Part shown: positions 10,533-23,400 of the stretch, one piece after another
How the letters are laid out: every line of letters starts with the position of its first letter
How positions within the stretch are numbered: position 1 is the first letter of the stretch
From: Bondarzewia mesenterica
Taxonomy: Eukaryota > Basidiomycota > Agaricomycetes > Russulales > Bondarzewiaceae
Length of the DNA stretch: 56,129 nucleotides
Direction: 5' to 3'
Assembly (NCBI GenBank): GCA_004802705.1
Contig: SGPL01000186.1
Location: forward strand, 1-56,129
Made by a program: the position numbers and the translations under genes
Notes under the pieces: model-generated
What the model saw: only the letters and a program-made list of their open reading frames with translations
What the model was told of the DNA's origin: nothing
The model's database searches: none

Positions 10533-11905
10533 TCAACCCTCGACAATTGTCATCTCCATTCGTCCCGCTGCCGTCGTCGCACCATGCCCTCCATCCTCTC
10601 GTATGTGAATCCTCTCATGGACGAGGAGAGCGTCCTCGCGACTTACCCAGGCATCGCAATACCGGCACTTGAATGCGGGTGAGCCGTGCGCCTTGACCGA
10701 GTCCAGGTGTCGTTGGAGGTCGTAAGTCCTCCCGAATCCCTTGCCGCATTCCATGCACCAGGCTTTGGGCGGCTTGGGACTCGCGCGCTTCGCTTTGACG
10801 CCGTTCCCAGTCTTCCGCCTCTTGACCGGCGGCGGAGCTTCGGCCCCACCTTGGGACTTCAGCACATTGCTGGGGGATGATGGCGCGTTTCCGAAGGCAC
10901 CTTCCTCGTACTCCTGCGATTTGTGAAAGTTTCTTGTTGGGGCCTGAGTATCCGCACGCTGCTCGCTCTGAGATGCGAGATTCGTGCGTGCGACACCCTT
11001 CCCCTTCCTGCTCCCGTCTTCCATATCGAGCTGGTGCGAGATGATCGGTGGCGGTGGCAGAGACACCCTGTTCTTGCCATCGCGCACGTACCTGCTGATC
11101 GGCTGGGATCTGTGCGCGCTTACGTTCTGGGTTTGCGCAAATGCGGGAGGCGCGCACCCCGCATGTGTATGTGCATACGTGGATGGTTTGACCGCTTGGC
11201 TGGGACCGGGCATCGACGTTACGAGCGGCTGAATCCCCCGAGGGATACGATGTGCAGATCCGTTTGAGGGAGGGCCACAGGCGGAGTCAGGGACGCTCGA
11301 AGAGTAGTGGCTACCCAGTGCTGAGCCAATGGGATATGTTGAGGGCCTGGTAGAGCTCACGTTCAGCGGTAATGGGTAAGCGCGAGGGATGGCGGCGTCG
11401 ATGCCAGTGGCATATTGGTGGCCATGCTCTATTGAGGTACGGTGTAATTCGACCGACGGCGCCGCAGGTTGTCGATAGAATCCATGGCATGGTTGCTGCT
11501 GGGGAGCTCGATAATGCCCCGCAGTCGAAATCGAAGTCTGCGGTGGGGTGAGTGGCGTCGTTGTCCCATGCTCTATTGGGGTACAGTGTAGTTCAATTGA
11601 CGGCGCCACAGGCTGTTGGTATAATCCATGGTATGATTGCTGCTCGGGAGCTTGATAATGCCCCACAGTCGAAGTCGAAGTCTGCGATGGGGTGAGTGGC
11701 GTCGTCGTCTATGAGCGAGATGTGAACTTACGGCGTTGAAGTCATTCGGCAGACCATATCCCACTCCGAGATTATAGCTCCCAGTTGTCTCAGCAAGGAA
11801 GTTGGTGGTCTCCTGTTCGGTATTCCGAAACTGGGAACGTGCAATGTAGTCCATTACCCAGTCGAAATCATCGGGAACCCAAAAGTCTGGCTTGGGGGAA
11901 ATCAT
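10533..11905 (-). CDS. C2H2 zinc-finger protein, probable transcription factor
   Basis: Two exons (11732-11905, 10533-11681) give 440 residues. The N-terminus is MISPKPDFWVPDDFDWVMDY. The middle is disordered, rich in Pro, Ser, Gln and His, and the C-terminus has two C2H2 fingers: CMECGKGFGRTYDLQRH with a final His five residues on (CX2C-X12-HX5H), then CRYCDAWVSREDALLVHERIH (CX2C-X12-HX3H). A basic stretch (KRRKTGNGVKAKRASPK) just before the fingers is a likely nuclear localisation signal. Right after the intron comes a 48-residue segment (GHYQAPEQQSYHGLY...) repeated once in degenerate form. Two C-terminal fingers after a long disordered region are common in fungal regulators; the target is unknown. 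Confidence 0.85.
11394..11681 (-). repeat. Two 144-bp tandem units inside the zinc-finger gene
   Basis: Unit 1 (11538-11681) and unit 2 (11394-11537) are in frame, 48 codons each. Unit 1 starts exactly at the splice acceptor of exon 2. Its last codons (TTTPLTPPQ) match the last ~27 bases of the upstream intron, so the duplication copied an intron-exon border. Confidence 0.85.
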
Positions 11906-14130
11906 AGTAGTGCTGTCTTCTATCCTAGTCGGTGAATGGAATAAGAAGAAAAGAGTTCGTCGACCGGATTGCTGTCGTGAGCGTATGGGGGAGGTATGTA
12001 GGTCCCTTGTATTCTTTTCGGCTTGTCAGTTTAAAAGGGCGAAGGTAGACCGCTTGCCGTGCACGATTTCAACTCCGAGCGCCTTGTTGCTGGATCGTCT
12101 GTTCTACGCGGATGGCAAAACTGGCGCGGTCCCGCGGGTCTCGCGTAATTTTCGACGAGATCGATTCCCAACTCCTTCGCCTTGGAGCAAGACCGGCTGG
12201 CCATCTAAAGACATACATGCAATTATAACACGAGGTGGATTTGCGATTGTCATGTCATCCGTGTATTCGAAATTGAATATTCTTCATCACATTTACTCGT
12301 AGGCTATCAGGCATTCTTTCAACAAAAAGTCCGAGACGAAAAGTCGGGTGGTTGTACACCTGGTGGGCCAATCCGCATGCTCCCATTATGTCGATGAAAC
12401 TTACATCCAGATGGCTCAGCATCCTGAATGCCCTCGCAGGTTACCCGACGTTCAGAGAACCGTCATATATCCTGGCCCTGTTCCCCGAGTCATATCTGTT
12501 GGTTTGTGCGACTCCCACGCCAGTCGACGATTTCATGATCTTATGATCTTACGTAGGCACGGCTGGGGCTGACATACATCACCAGGGACGGAAGGCCTGG
12601 ACAGAACAACAGAGTCGCATATTTACACGTACAACACCATCGTCAAATAGTTGCATTTGAGCAGTTCTAGCGCGAAACCTGGGAAGCTGATCACACATAC
12701 CGTGCATCCTATCAATGTTTTTTAATTGCCTGCATGTCTCTGATAGTAACGAAGTTGCCTATCTCAGACCGATGCGCCTCCTGCACGTACTTCGGATTTG
12801 TCGACACTGGCATCTAGTGGATGAGAGCTTGATCAGCATGTAACTGCCGTCGACCGGCCTTGTTTTTCCGGCCGTCCTGCGGATGCGCATAAGTATATGT
12901 ACACGCCTCAGTTGTTCTGTTCTGTGACCCCTCAATGTTACCCCCTGCGCAGGACGATGCAAGGTCGCGCAAACTGTTACGGACTCAGGTCCGTGCGTCA
13001 CTCTGGCACACTTCCCTCTTCTGCAATAAATTGGCGGGACAGTTCCTAACACTCCAGTAACATCGAACCGTACGTATCTGGGGGGCGTCCATCCATTGTG
13101 CGTAGACAACAATATAACAACATCAAAGCAATCCACCACATGTTGCGCGGCGCCTGCCTGTCGGTCCGCCTTTGCGATACTTCCATCTACGTACGTTGAT
13201 TTCGGGCACTCCTATTGGTCCATTAGGATGGAACTTAAAAGGCCGAGTTACGAAATTTACTGTTTGGAAAGTCAAGGTGTTGTCGTATCCAAGCCATTCG
13301 CATGATACGCGCAGTTTTTCTTGGAACCTTCGGAAGACACGGTTTTTCGTTCTCGTTTGCTAGCTTTGAGTTTTTGCCTAGACCTTGTATTCGCCGGATT
13401 GCCATGGTCGTTAGAGATTCTGCATTGCTGCTTGCAATTATTGGCGACTAGGTTGCGAGACACTGCAATAATCTATGGGCTGCATTGCCAATCCGGAATT
13501 CAGTTGAAAGGCTGTCAACACTGCAGAGAGGGTGGTGACTCCGATGTCGGCGGCATGATGTCTTGAGTAAATCTAGTCTCCTATGACGCTTTTCGGGCAA
13601 CTCAATAGACAGCTTCGGGTAGACTCCTGAGATTTGGTCCAAGGTCGAGGTGCAGAGCCGCAGACCCTACATACTTCAATTGAAATTGGGAAGTCACGCT
13701 GTGACATGACGTTCTGACGGCTTTCGCCGATGCAGGGTTCGCTGACCTGGCAAGTCGCAGACCAAGTAGTTACAGTAGCATTGTGCAGGTACATAGGTCA
13801 AGCTGCACTTCGACAGGGTGCAGCAATCAAACCGCGCATTATTCAAGTTTTCTTTTACTCTGCGTGGCTATAGAGAAATTTATATCAGGTAGGAAACAAG
13901 ACTGGCTCACTTTACAACCATTCTCGATCGCGCTGGCACCTGACTTTGAGAAAGTTCCGTCTTTTGTCTGGACAATTCGACTGCTGGCTCCTACCGATCT
14001 TCGACCTGGGAGGAGGCCTTTGGCACTAGAAACTCGTAAGCGATGCGCGTGCATTGTGCGGCAGTGACGCAAACCATTACGCAGCCATGTTAGGAGTGTT
14101 CTACGACGTGCTAGCACCTCTCGTCGAGGT
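11906..14130. other. Intergenic, no gene recognised
   Basis: About 2.2 kb between divergently oriented genes. Several 60-130-codon frames occur, but none has a recognisable motif or codon pattern, and none extends through plausible splice sites. The last 260 bases are the promoter of the heat-shock gene. Confidence 0.5.
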
Positions 14131-14139
14131 GTATATAAG
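13950..14139 (+). promoter_or_regulatory. Heat-shock promoter: TATA box and one candidate HSE
   Basis: TATATAAGG at 14132-14140 lies 71-79 bases before the ATG of the Hsp20 gene and is the clearest TATA box in the window. A GAAAGTTC (GAAnnTTC, 13950-13957) is a minimal heat-shock-element core, followed two bases later by TCT, an imperfect third unit. A strong HSE would have at least three perfect units, so the TATA call is firm and the HSE call tentative. Confidence 0.55.
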
Positions 14140-14210
14140 GACGTCGTTTTGCGTGTCCTCCTCTCCTTAAAATTCTTTTGAAAACAGTCGAAAAACAAAA
14201 TCATCAGATA

Positions 14211-14793
14211 ATGTCGCTTACTCACTTCTTCTACGAGCCCTTCTACTCCCTCTCCGACTTTGACCGTCTCTTCGAGGACGCGTTCAGCGCTCGCACACCC
14301 GAGACTCGTCTCCAACCCTCCGGGAAAGCCCTCACGTCGGGCGTCTTCAGACCAACGTGAGCCGATTTTTCTCGTCCTGTACAGATGTTCGGTTTGCTGA
14401 ACGAAGTTAACAGCATGGACGTCCACGAAAATAAAGAGGCGAATACCGTGACGGCCATGTTCGAGCTGCCCGGCCTGAAGAAAGAGGACGTGGAGATCGA
14501 TGTGCATAACAATCGTATCACCATCTCTGGCGAGAGTAAGATGGATTCTGAGCGCACCGAAGAAGGATGGGCTATCCGCGAGCGGCGGTATGGAAAGTTC
14601 TCCAGGTCGGTGCCCCTCCCTCAGGGAATCAAGGTGAGCAATATCATTCTGAGCTCGGGCTGCAATGAACGGAATGCTGACCGTAGCCATTTAGCCTGAG
14701 GAGATCAAGGCGTCGATGGACAACGGTGTCCTAACGGTTACTTACCCCAGGTCTGCCCCTGAGGCGGCACCCAAGAAGCTTACCATTTCTTAA
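14211..14793 (+). CDS. Small heat-shock protein, Hsp20/alpha-crystallin family
   Basis: Three exons (14211-14356, 14414-14633, 14695-14793), 154 residues. The N-terminal arm is MSLTHFFYEPFYSLSDFDRLF. The alpha-crystallin domain runs from about residue 49: NTVTAMFELPGLKKEDVEID, then IRERRYGKFSRSVPLPQGI, and ends with NGVLTVTYP, the beta-8/9 region with the G-x-L motif. The C-terminal tail is APKKLTIS. The family forms large oligomers that hold unfolding proteins in the cytosol until Hsp70/Hsp104 refold them. The TATA box just upstream fits strong inducible expression. In intron 1 an earlier acceptor (TACAG|ATG) would shift the frame; the CAG at 14411-14413 restores the domain. Confidence 0.95.
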
Positions 14794-15254
14794 GGGTCTT
14801 CACATGTTGTACAATAAGTGAGCTGTTTGGAAAGGTCTTGCGATGGCTGTGTATCTCTAGCGATGTATGGTATATAGCAGTTGGCGAATGAAAGGGTTGA
14901 TCTTGTGCTGTAATCCTTTGTGCTCTTCAGGTGAAACATTGTCCTGTGCACCGTGCAGTGAACCAGAAAATATTCGGGAATGTAATGACATAGGCTTCTA
15001 TCATGGTGTTAATGAGGCTGGAAGCAGTCGAGTACGCGTTGTTTATGTTCGTTTGTCACTGCCCTCCTTGACTTTGTCCATCCAACACGCGGCAAAGTGC
15101 AAGACTCTGGCCATTTCGTGGTCCCCCTTGGTCATCGTTCACGATCCCTTGTATCTCCTCAGTACCCTTTAATCGGTTCGTGTATGCCTTTCCTATCACT
15201 TATACGCAATAGAAGACTTACATGATCGTGAATCAGACTGTATCGTGCCTCGCT
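14794..15254. other. Intergenic
   Basis: 3' flank of the Hsp20 gene and 5' flank of the Msb1-like gene. I see no gene or strong motif. Confidence 0.5.
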
Positions 15255-18200
15255 ATGCCCTCGTTTCTGTCCAAAGTTTTCGGACGTAAGAAGGCCGACG
15301 ACAAAGACCGGCGCTCGTCCAAGCGTGCCTCTAACGGGTCTCTTCTTGAGGGCAAGTTTGAAGCCGTCTCCGCAACACCTTCACCCTCTGCAACTCACTT
15401 CATTGAGGCCGCCCAGGCGCGCGAACAGGAGCGTCGGGAGCGTGAAAATCAGAAAGCCAGACAGAAAGACAATGGATTCACGCTCTTTCATACAAGATCG
15501 CGTCCCACTTCACCCCCTCCTCCCACTCAGAAGAAACCTTCCGACGTCCCACACCTTTCGCTAAATCTTCCCAAGCCGAAGGAGGAACGCAGTCGCGCTC
15601 TTGGCGTCGTTTTCGAGGCAGACCCTGAGGCGCTAACTCTTCTGGATGACGTAGTCATTGGCGAGAGGAGACTGACACCCCTCGAGACTTTGGTTCTCGT
15701 CCGCGCATGTTCGCAGGTCATAGTTGAGCGTGGTGCGTACATTGCCTGTTCGCACATGGCTTCGTGTTGAGTGATAACTTCTTTGAAGGTTTGGAAACTC
15801 TGGGAATCATGCACCCGCACTGGTATTCCGCTTCCCCCGAGGTGCAACGCAAGCTTATCTCGCTCTACATACTATCTTTGGCTCCCAAAAGCCCCATAAC
15901 CACGCTCTCTCCCACGTCCGCGGCATCTGTCTCCGCATTTGAATCTGAGCTCAGCTACGCGCGCTCTCCCTACGACGTCGCCGCCGTCCTTCGCTGGGGT
16001 CTTCGTCACCTTAAGCTTGAGGCCGACGCGTTTGGGAAGGATGCGTCAGATTGGGCATGGTATGATGCATTCGCTCAGGCTGAACAGTCAGCTTCGTACC
16101 CCCTAAGGGCCTTTTCCCAGTCCCTTGTGCCCCAGCTTCCACCTGCGCATAGTGAACTCTTGTTTGCGACACTCGATGTGATATCGTCCCTTGCTGCGCA
16201 CAGTGAATCCAATGGCATTTCAGGCAGCAAACTGTCTAAGTTCCTGGGTATCTGGCTACTCACGGGTCGCCGCGCTTCTGAGGCTGACGATTGGAAGGCG
16301 TTCTACGACCGCTGGGAGCGTGCTGGTCGCATATTAGAGCATCTCTTCTTATCCCGAATCAGGTCCGTAATGTCTTGGTTATGCAAGTCTGACCACTCAG
16401 TGTTACCCTTCAAATAGAGATGAGGCCGCACAGCACAAAATGCCCAAGCGCCTCACAGGACTTACTGATCATTATCCATATAGTCAGGGCTCGAGCTTAT
16501 CCGACGATGGTCTCTTATGTCGCCCCCGATTTTCCACGCGTCATTATGATGCTCTTTATGTTCGTCTTGAGACAGAGTACACCGGGCCGGTAAAGCCAAA
16601 GTCGTACCCCTTGCGCATCATTGCAGAGGCTTTTAAGTCTAAGGGCCCGGAAGATGGAGAACTGGTCTCAGTCTGGGATACGATTAAGAAGGCCTCGAGA
16701 GAGACCTCTGAAGGCGGAGATGTTGAGGCCATGGATTCGTTCCCTGTGTTTTCGCACGTATTCTCAGACGAGACTATTCGCCTGTTGTCCTTGATCCCAG
16801 CTGACGGTCCTGATAAGGGTCCCACTTTCTCAATCCTTACACCCACTATTGGTTCCTCTCCCTCCCACCGTCGCTCTTTCACCCTCCCCGACTCCCCCTC
16901 CCAGCCCACCACCTCACAGAACGGACATGGCAATGCCTCTTCTTCGGGTCATGGTGGTCCACCTAGCTCGACCCCAGCTGCCACGGGCACTGGAACGGCA
17001 CCCACGACTGCATCTCCAGAAACACCTGCTGACTGGCTCCAGTTCACAAGCATCGGGTTTATTGAGACACCCGGCCCGCGTGACCTAGCTTCGACTTTGT
17101 GGGATACCGACGTTGAGAAGACGACTCCGCCTGATGCTCTTTCTCGCAAATCGAGCAAGAAGCGTCGATCCTTCGACCGCAGTCGTCGTTCGTCTGTGGA
17201 TAACCCTTCTCCCCTCACGCCGTCATCTGTACCTCCCTCTCCCCCTCCTCCTGCTACGAAGACTGTCGTTCTGGCCCGCATCAAACTGGATGAGGCGTTC
17301 GTCGACTTCTGGAGCGATGCGTTGTTGGATCCTATTTCCTCTGACTGGCCCAGATTCGTCGTATGCCAACTCAAACCTATGGATGGCCTGCAAGGTCCTT
17401 CCGACTCCAACCCCGTCTCCTGGATCGTCATCGAGCAAACTTTCGCTCGCCCCCCGCCCCTTGCCACTCAGTCCCAAACTGACCTCGCTTTTTCAAACAC
17501 CGCCCGTCGCGCTGCGACCGCTTCTCCCCGTCCATCAATCACCAAGACGGAATCGGCGCCCACGCGAGTCTCCTTGACACTCAACGCCACGAAGAAACGT
17601 TTCAGCTTCTTCTCGGGCAGCGAGAGCAAGGTGACAGCGAAGAAAAAGGCGAGCAAATCTCCGAAGGTAGGGGAGATGGGCGATATTGTCAGGGAAGAGG
17701 AGGAGAAAGACAAAGAGGAAATGCCCAGCGCTATCGGGAACGGGGAGAGGCCGTCGTCTGTGCAGAAGGCGGAGAAAGCGGATTTGGGTATCTCAGGTGC
17801 TGAGGCGGCTGCCGGTGCGGCTGCTGTTGCAACTGTTGCTGTTGGGGCTGCCGTCGCTGTCAAAGTCGCTGAAGATGGCAAGGCAGAGGAGCCTTTTACT
17901 CCTATTGCTGCTCCTACGGTTCAGGAGTCAACCGTTCCCGTGCCTCCCACTTCTGAGACGACGAAGCCAGCATCTTCTTCTGAACCTATCATTCAAGAAG
18001 CTACAACCGCAGCTTCCGTAGCAGTCACCCCCGCACCCGAAGACAAGGCCGAGCCCGCTGTTTCTACCTCTGCGGAGCAAGCCCGGGTCGCGGAAGAGAC
18101 AGTTGCTGTTAAGGAGGTCACTGCCGCTGCCGAAGAGGCGTATGTCGTGCCGCCTCAGGAGCCAGGTGTGCATGCTGTTGCACCCGAGCCGGAGCCGGAG

Positions 18201-19554
18201 ACTGTTAATTCGGTCAATGTCAAAGAGCCTAAGGTCGCTGCTCTGCCAGCGGAACCCGCGGCGATTGCGTCGGAGCCCGAGGCTGTCGAAACAGCGGTAA
18301 AGGAGGAAGTCGTCGCCCCACCGGTAGAAGTCCCTATTGTACCTGGTCAAGCTACTCTACCCTCTGCTTCCAAGGCAGAACCCGAAGTGCAACTCGTCTC
18401 CGAGGAACCTCGTCTCGTCATCGTGGATGCCCCTGTGGCAGACATATCTACTTCAGTTGCTGCCGCAGAACCTCTCGTCCGTCCTGAAATTTCCGCGCCT
18501 GCTGTCGCGCCGACGCCTGCGCCCGAGGCGTCGGCACCTGCAACTGAGCACACTGCTCCAGAAACTGAGGGGCCTGCAGCCGCTGTCCTAGAAACTCCTA
18601 TACTTGCTAAGACTGTTCCAGCTTCTGAAGAGATCGCTGTTCCTGATGCATCTGCACCCGTCGTCGAGAACTTGCCTCCCATTTTAGAGGACATCTCTGC
18701 AACCGGGGTAACGGCTTCAGCTCTGGAGGCGGTTCCCACGGCTGAACAGTCTGCGCCTATCGTGGAGGATGCACCTGCCCTTGAAGGTCCCGCACCAGTC
18801 GCAGAGGCTGCTGTGCCCGCAGTGCCTGTCCCGGCTAACGAGGAAGCATCTACTGCCGAGGAGGCACTACCTGTTGAGGATGCTCCTGTTCCCGCTTCCC
18901 CAGTGGAAGAAAGTTCCGTACCCGAGGAAACTACAGTTCAGGAGTTTGCTGTTGTCCCTGAGGAGTCGTCAGTTGTCGAAGAGTCCTCAGCTCCCATTGC
19001 GGAAAAGTCGACTGCCATTGAACCAGAGGCACAGACTGCGTCGGAAATGCAGGAAAATGCAGATGTTGCCCAGAATGGCCATGCTGATAGGGTTGTTGCT
19101 GACGAGCCTGCAGCTTCATCAGCTGGAAAAACTTTGGAAAACACCGAGTCTCTGGTTGAGGAGCCTGATCAAGCAGACGATGCACATGCCACTCAGGAGA
19201 CCACCCATGCTGAAGAGCCTTCGGCTTCTTCAGGTCCCGTCACAGGTAAAATATGATGGGTTTGCACTTCTCATTCCTAGAAATTGACGTATCATTTGTA
19301 TTGCAGTTCCCGGGCCCACCACGGCTGAGATTGAGGCCTCACACATGAGCGAGGAGCCAAAAACTGAAGAGTCCCGAACCTCGGAGAGCGTGGCAGGTAC
19401 ATGCATACTATTGCCTTTTCCTGAAACCACTGTGCTAAATTTTCTGATCCCAGAAGCCGTTCCTGAAGCGAAGAGTATCCCTGCTGAGCCGGAAAGCGTC
19501 ACCCCGAATTCAGTCGCACAAGATGAAAAGCCCATCATCGAAGCGGAAGCTTGA
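15255..19554 (+). CDS. Msb1/Mug8-family morphogenesis protein with acidic repetitive tail
   Basis: Five exons (15255-15732, 15789-16362, 16418-19245, 19307-19396, 19454-19554), 1356 residues. It opens MPSFLSKVFGRKK, a basic amphipathic start. The conserved Msb1/Mug8 region includes LTPLETLVLVRACSQVIVERGLETLGIMHPHW, a domain related to RhoGAP folds in fungal polarity proteins (yeast Msb1 works with Cdc42/Rho1 and Boi proteins). It covers roughly residues 100-530, ending near HVFSDETIRLLSLIP. After residue ~620 the protein is disordered: Ala/Pro/Glu/Val-rich imperfect repeats such as APVVEN, APIVED and APVAEA for over 600 residues. A 25-residue Ala/Val stretch (AAAGAAAVATVAVGAAVAV) interrupts it. 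Two short introns near the 3' end keep the acidic frame. A role in polarised growth is inferred from the family. Confidence 0.88.
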
Positions 19555-20456
19555 CGAAATCACCTTCCGCGTTCAAACGACACGATCCGGATCTGGACTT
19601 TTCCTGTCTTCCCTCGGTAGTCCAGTAATCTCCTCTCATCTCTTTTCCAGAACATATCCTCTTCATACCCCATCCGTGCCCTAGAATGACTCCCATAATC
19701 GATGTTTGTCTGCTCATTTGTCCGCTCGTCCGTTTTGTTCTCCCCTGTTCTCCGCTTCTTCCCTTTGGCTACATCGCGTCGTCGGACCATACCCTATGCT
19801 CTGTGACCGAAACCCCCCAGATACCCACTCATTCTCATTCTCGCCCTTGCTCGCGTATTTTCATTCGACGTTTAACGAACCGATTTGACTTGACTGACGC
19901 GACGCGTTCGCACGACTTGAATTCTCCATCAGCCCGACTTGTGTGTGTGTGGATTTTTCGTGTTTCTTTCCTCTGGTTACGCGCGTTTCTCATCATCGTC
20001 AACATCAATTGATGTTTCTTTTTTTCTTGCTTAAGTACTTATTTACACCGCTCTGCTTTGTTACCCCACAATTTATGAATGCTTTCACGAATCACTCAAA
20101 TCTACTCAGTCTTCCTAAAGGTCTGTTTTTCCCGTTTTCTTCCATGTATATGCATTGTCTGTTGGTTATGCATTTAGCTCTCATCGTTATCCCTTCATCC
20201 TTAACTTCATAATCGAAACTCAACTCGACCGTTTGAGGAATTCAGATGGATTATATTGTTATCCTCCCTCGTTCGCGATCTCCCGAGACAACGACGTTGC
20301 TAATGCTAGTGTTACATACAACAAGAAAAGGAAAGCAAGACAACATTCAAGATTGGGATCAAACCAGTCCCCGTAATCGTCGTTGCTCGCGCTCGCGCCC
20401 GCGGTTCACGTCCGTATCTATATTGTCTCGCGTCGCATCGTGAAGCTTGGAACGAT
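19555..20456. other. Intergenic between convergent genes
   Basis: About 0.9 kb of T/C-rich plus-strand DNA that should hold the 3' untranslated regions of the Msb1-like gene and of glycogen phosphorylase. No coding signal seen. Confidence 0.55.
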
Positions 20457-23400
20457 CTAGTCCTGGATTTTGACGCTCTCTACGTTCCAGTATTCCTGCG
20501 CGTAGTCCTGAATGGCCCTGTCCGAGCTGAACTTGCCCATCTAACGGATGTTTACAGTCAGTCAGTCAAGTCGATCGACGTCGCCGAAAGGTGGGGGGGC
20601 ATCAGACGAGGACCGTACCTTGGCAGTCGTCCTGATGCTCTTCTTGATCCACTCTGTTCGATCAGCGTACGCCTCGTCGACCATCTCCAATGCACGGATA
20701 TCTACGTAAAATAGAAACACGTGAACATGACCCATCGCCAAAGAGAACAACAACCCACAAGAGTCAAAGTCCTCAGTGATGATGTAGTAATCGCCTTGTC
20801 TGATGGTGTTGAGTAGCCTGCAATGCAATGGAACGGTTGCAATCCGATTAGCCATCAGCCGAACCCTCGCTTTCGGAGAGTACTCACGGCTCGTAAACTC
20901 CCTCGTCCCCGAACAAGCCCGACGAGACGGTGTTGAGGACGTGCGCGAGCGCGGGCGACTTTTTCTCCACCGGCACGGGGTGGTACGTGTGCTGGTACCG
21001 CAAGTCGTCGACGTCGGGGGTCAAGTGGCCAAAGAAGACTGGCGCGCCGCACACACTCGCTCAGTAATTCACATTCTAAGCATGGGCAAACCAAAAAGGA
21101 TTGACTCACAAACATTATCCTCGCCGACCTCCTCCGCGATCTCGATGTTCGCGCCATCTACAACACAGCATCAGCATTCAGCTCTCCAACTTCCCACTTC
21201 GGGAGGCAGGAGAAGCAAGACTCACCGACGGTACCGACGAGCAAACCGCCGTTCAGGCAGAACTTCATGTTAGATGTGCCCGACGCCTCTGTGCCGGCAG
21301 TGGAGATGTGCTGGCTGATGTCCGACGCGGGGATGAGCACCTCGGCGAGCGAGACGGAGTAATCCGGGAGGAAGAACAACGAGAGGTAGGCCATCGTGTC
21401 TGGGTCCTTGTTGATCACGCGGGAGACGTTCACGATTAGGCGGATGGTCTGTGAAAAAGGCGAACGTGGGGAGAATTCAGTGGAGCTTCGTCATGTTGAT
21501 GGGTTTCATCCATACCAGTTTCGCAACATAGTCTGCATAAATCGAGTCAGTCAGTGAGCAGACCATGAAAAACATAGATGAATACGCACATCCTGGCGCA
21601 GCCTTGCCACCAAAGAAAACAACCTTCTTGTTGACTTTCTTCCGCTCTTCAGGAGTCATGCTCTTCAATAACAGGTACCTCTGCGCAACCAGTTACACAT
21701 CCGTCAACTTCAGAGCGGTTCAGATTGATAGCAAAGGCTCACGTGAATGACACCCAGGATATTGAGGGTTTGACGCTACGAGAGACACAACCCAATCAAC
21801 GACTTCACCTGATACCAAGCACAAAAACCCGTTCAACATACCTTGTACTCATGCAAACGCTACACACGATAAAACCCCATCAGCATCCCAATACGCCAAC
21901 AAACAAAAAAGAAATAAAGTGAACCTTGATCTGCACGTCAAACATCGCATCCGCGTCGACCTTGACGCCCATCATCTTCTCCACGAAGTGTGCGAGCCGC
22001 TCCTTGTTCTGACGCTTGACGGCCGCCCAGCGGCGCTGGAATCGCTCATCGTCCGCATGCGCGAGTAAACCTTCAAGCTTAAACAGGTCCTTCAGCCACA
22101 CGGCCCTGGGTAACTCGAGCGTGTCCGTGATGAGCTGCGAGAGCCCCGGGTTGCACTGGTCGAGCCACCGTCGCGGGGTGACTGACAGATGCAGAGTGAG
22201 CAACACGAAAGAGATAGTAAAGACGAGTGTAAGGGGATCAAAACGTACTTCCATTCGTGACGTTGCTGAACCTGTGACAAGAACACCATTCGTCAGCGAC
22301 CTGAGAACGCGCGCAAAGAGAATGAGAGTCGCACGACGCACTTGCTCTTCCCGTAAAACTCGACGAAATCGGGGAAAAGGATTGACTGCACGAGCTGACT
22401 ATGCAACTCCGCGACTCCGTTCACCTTACGGCTGCCTGCATTCCGCATTTCAGCATTTCAGCACCTGAACCCGTTTTGGAGGTACGAAAAGCGCACCAAT
22501 GACAGCGAGATTGGCCATGCGGACCTGTTGAGGGAATCCCTCTGCGTACAGAAAAGGAAAAAAGGGGGGAGTGGGACAGATCAGCACATCACGCAGCAAG
22601 AATATAACGAGATTGGGGGAGTACCTTCGATGAGAGACATCCTAGCGAGCCGCTCGCGGTCTCCCGGGAACTTCTTTTCGACGGCTATGGTAAGTGAGTG
22701 AGTGATCAGATTTGTTCGAGCGTTCTCGAAGAGAAAGAGTCGCACATTGCATGAACAAGCTACACACGACCGCGAAATCAGCAACGAGAGAAAGTGGATT
22801 AGCGAATATATGCTCACTAATTCTATCGTCCATAGAACATTTCAATCAACATCGAGCTAGATCAGAATTCAATAGAGCGATTTGAACTGAAACAGACGTA
22901 CGATATCGAATATCTGTTAGGTGGGCAAAAACCGTTCGTCGAGTTCGCAGCTGATCAGGCATAAAAAAACATTCCAACGCACCAGTTGCATATGCCTCGG
23001 AAGTAGATGCTCCATGAGGGGGACCGACCATTTCTAGCGACGCATCCAAATCGATTAGACCATTGCCGTTCTCAAACTCAAGAAAAACCTTTACCTCCAA
23101 CGCTTCCTACAACACGTCCAGCTCAATTCAGTAAAGAAATCACAAGATTGTAGAATATAATAGAATAAAAAGGAAGGAGAGAAGCATACAGGCAAGACGG
23201 TGTGGTTCGTGAAGAAGAACGTGTTGGTGACGATCGTCCACGCCTGGTCCCACGGCACTTCATCCTCATCGAGGAGGATGCGCAAGAGCTCGACGATCGC
23301 CAGAGTCGGGTGAGTCTAGATCGCACCAGCTCGTCAGTCTCGACACCCAAATTAACACTAGTCGAAATGCTCACGTCGTTGAGCTGGATAGCGTTGTCTG

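Noticed and set aside
13839..14690. 283-codon minus-strand frame covering the Hsp20 gene
   Set aside because: It is the antisense shadow of the Hsp20 exons, whose alpha-crystallin domain is unambiguous on the plus strand.
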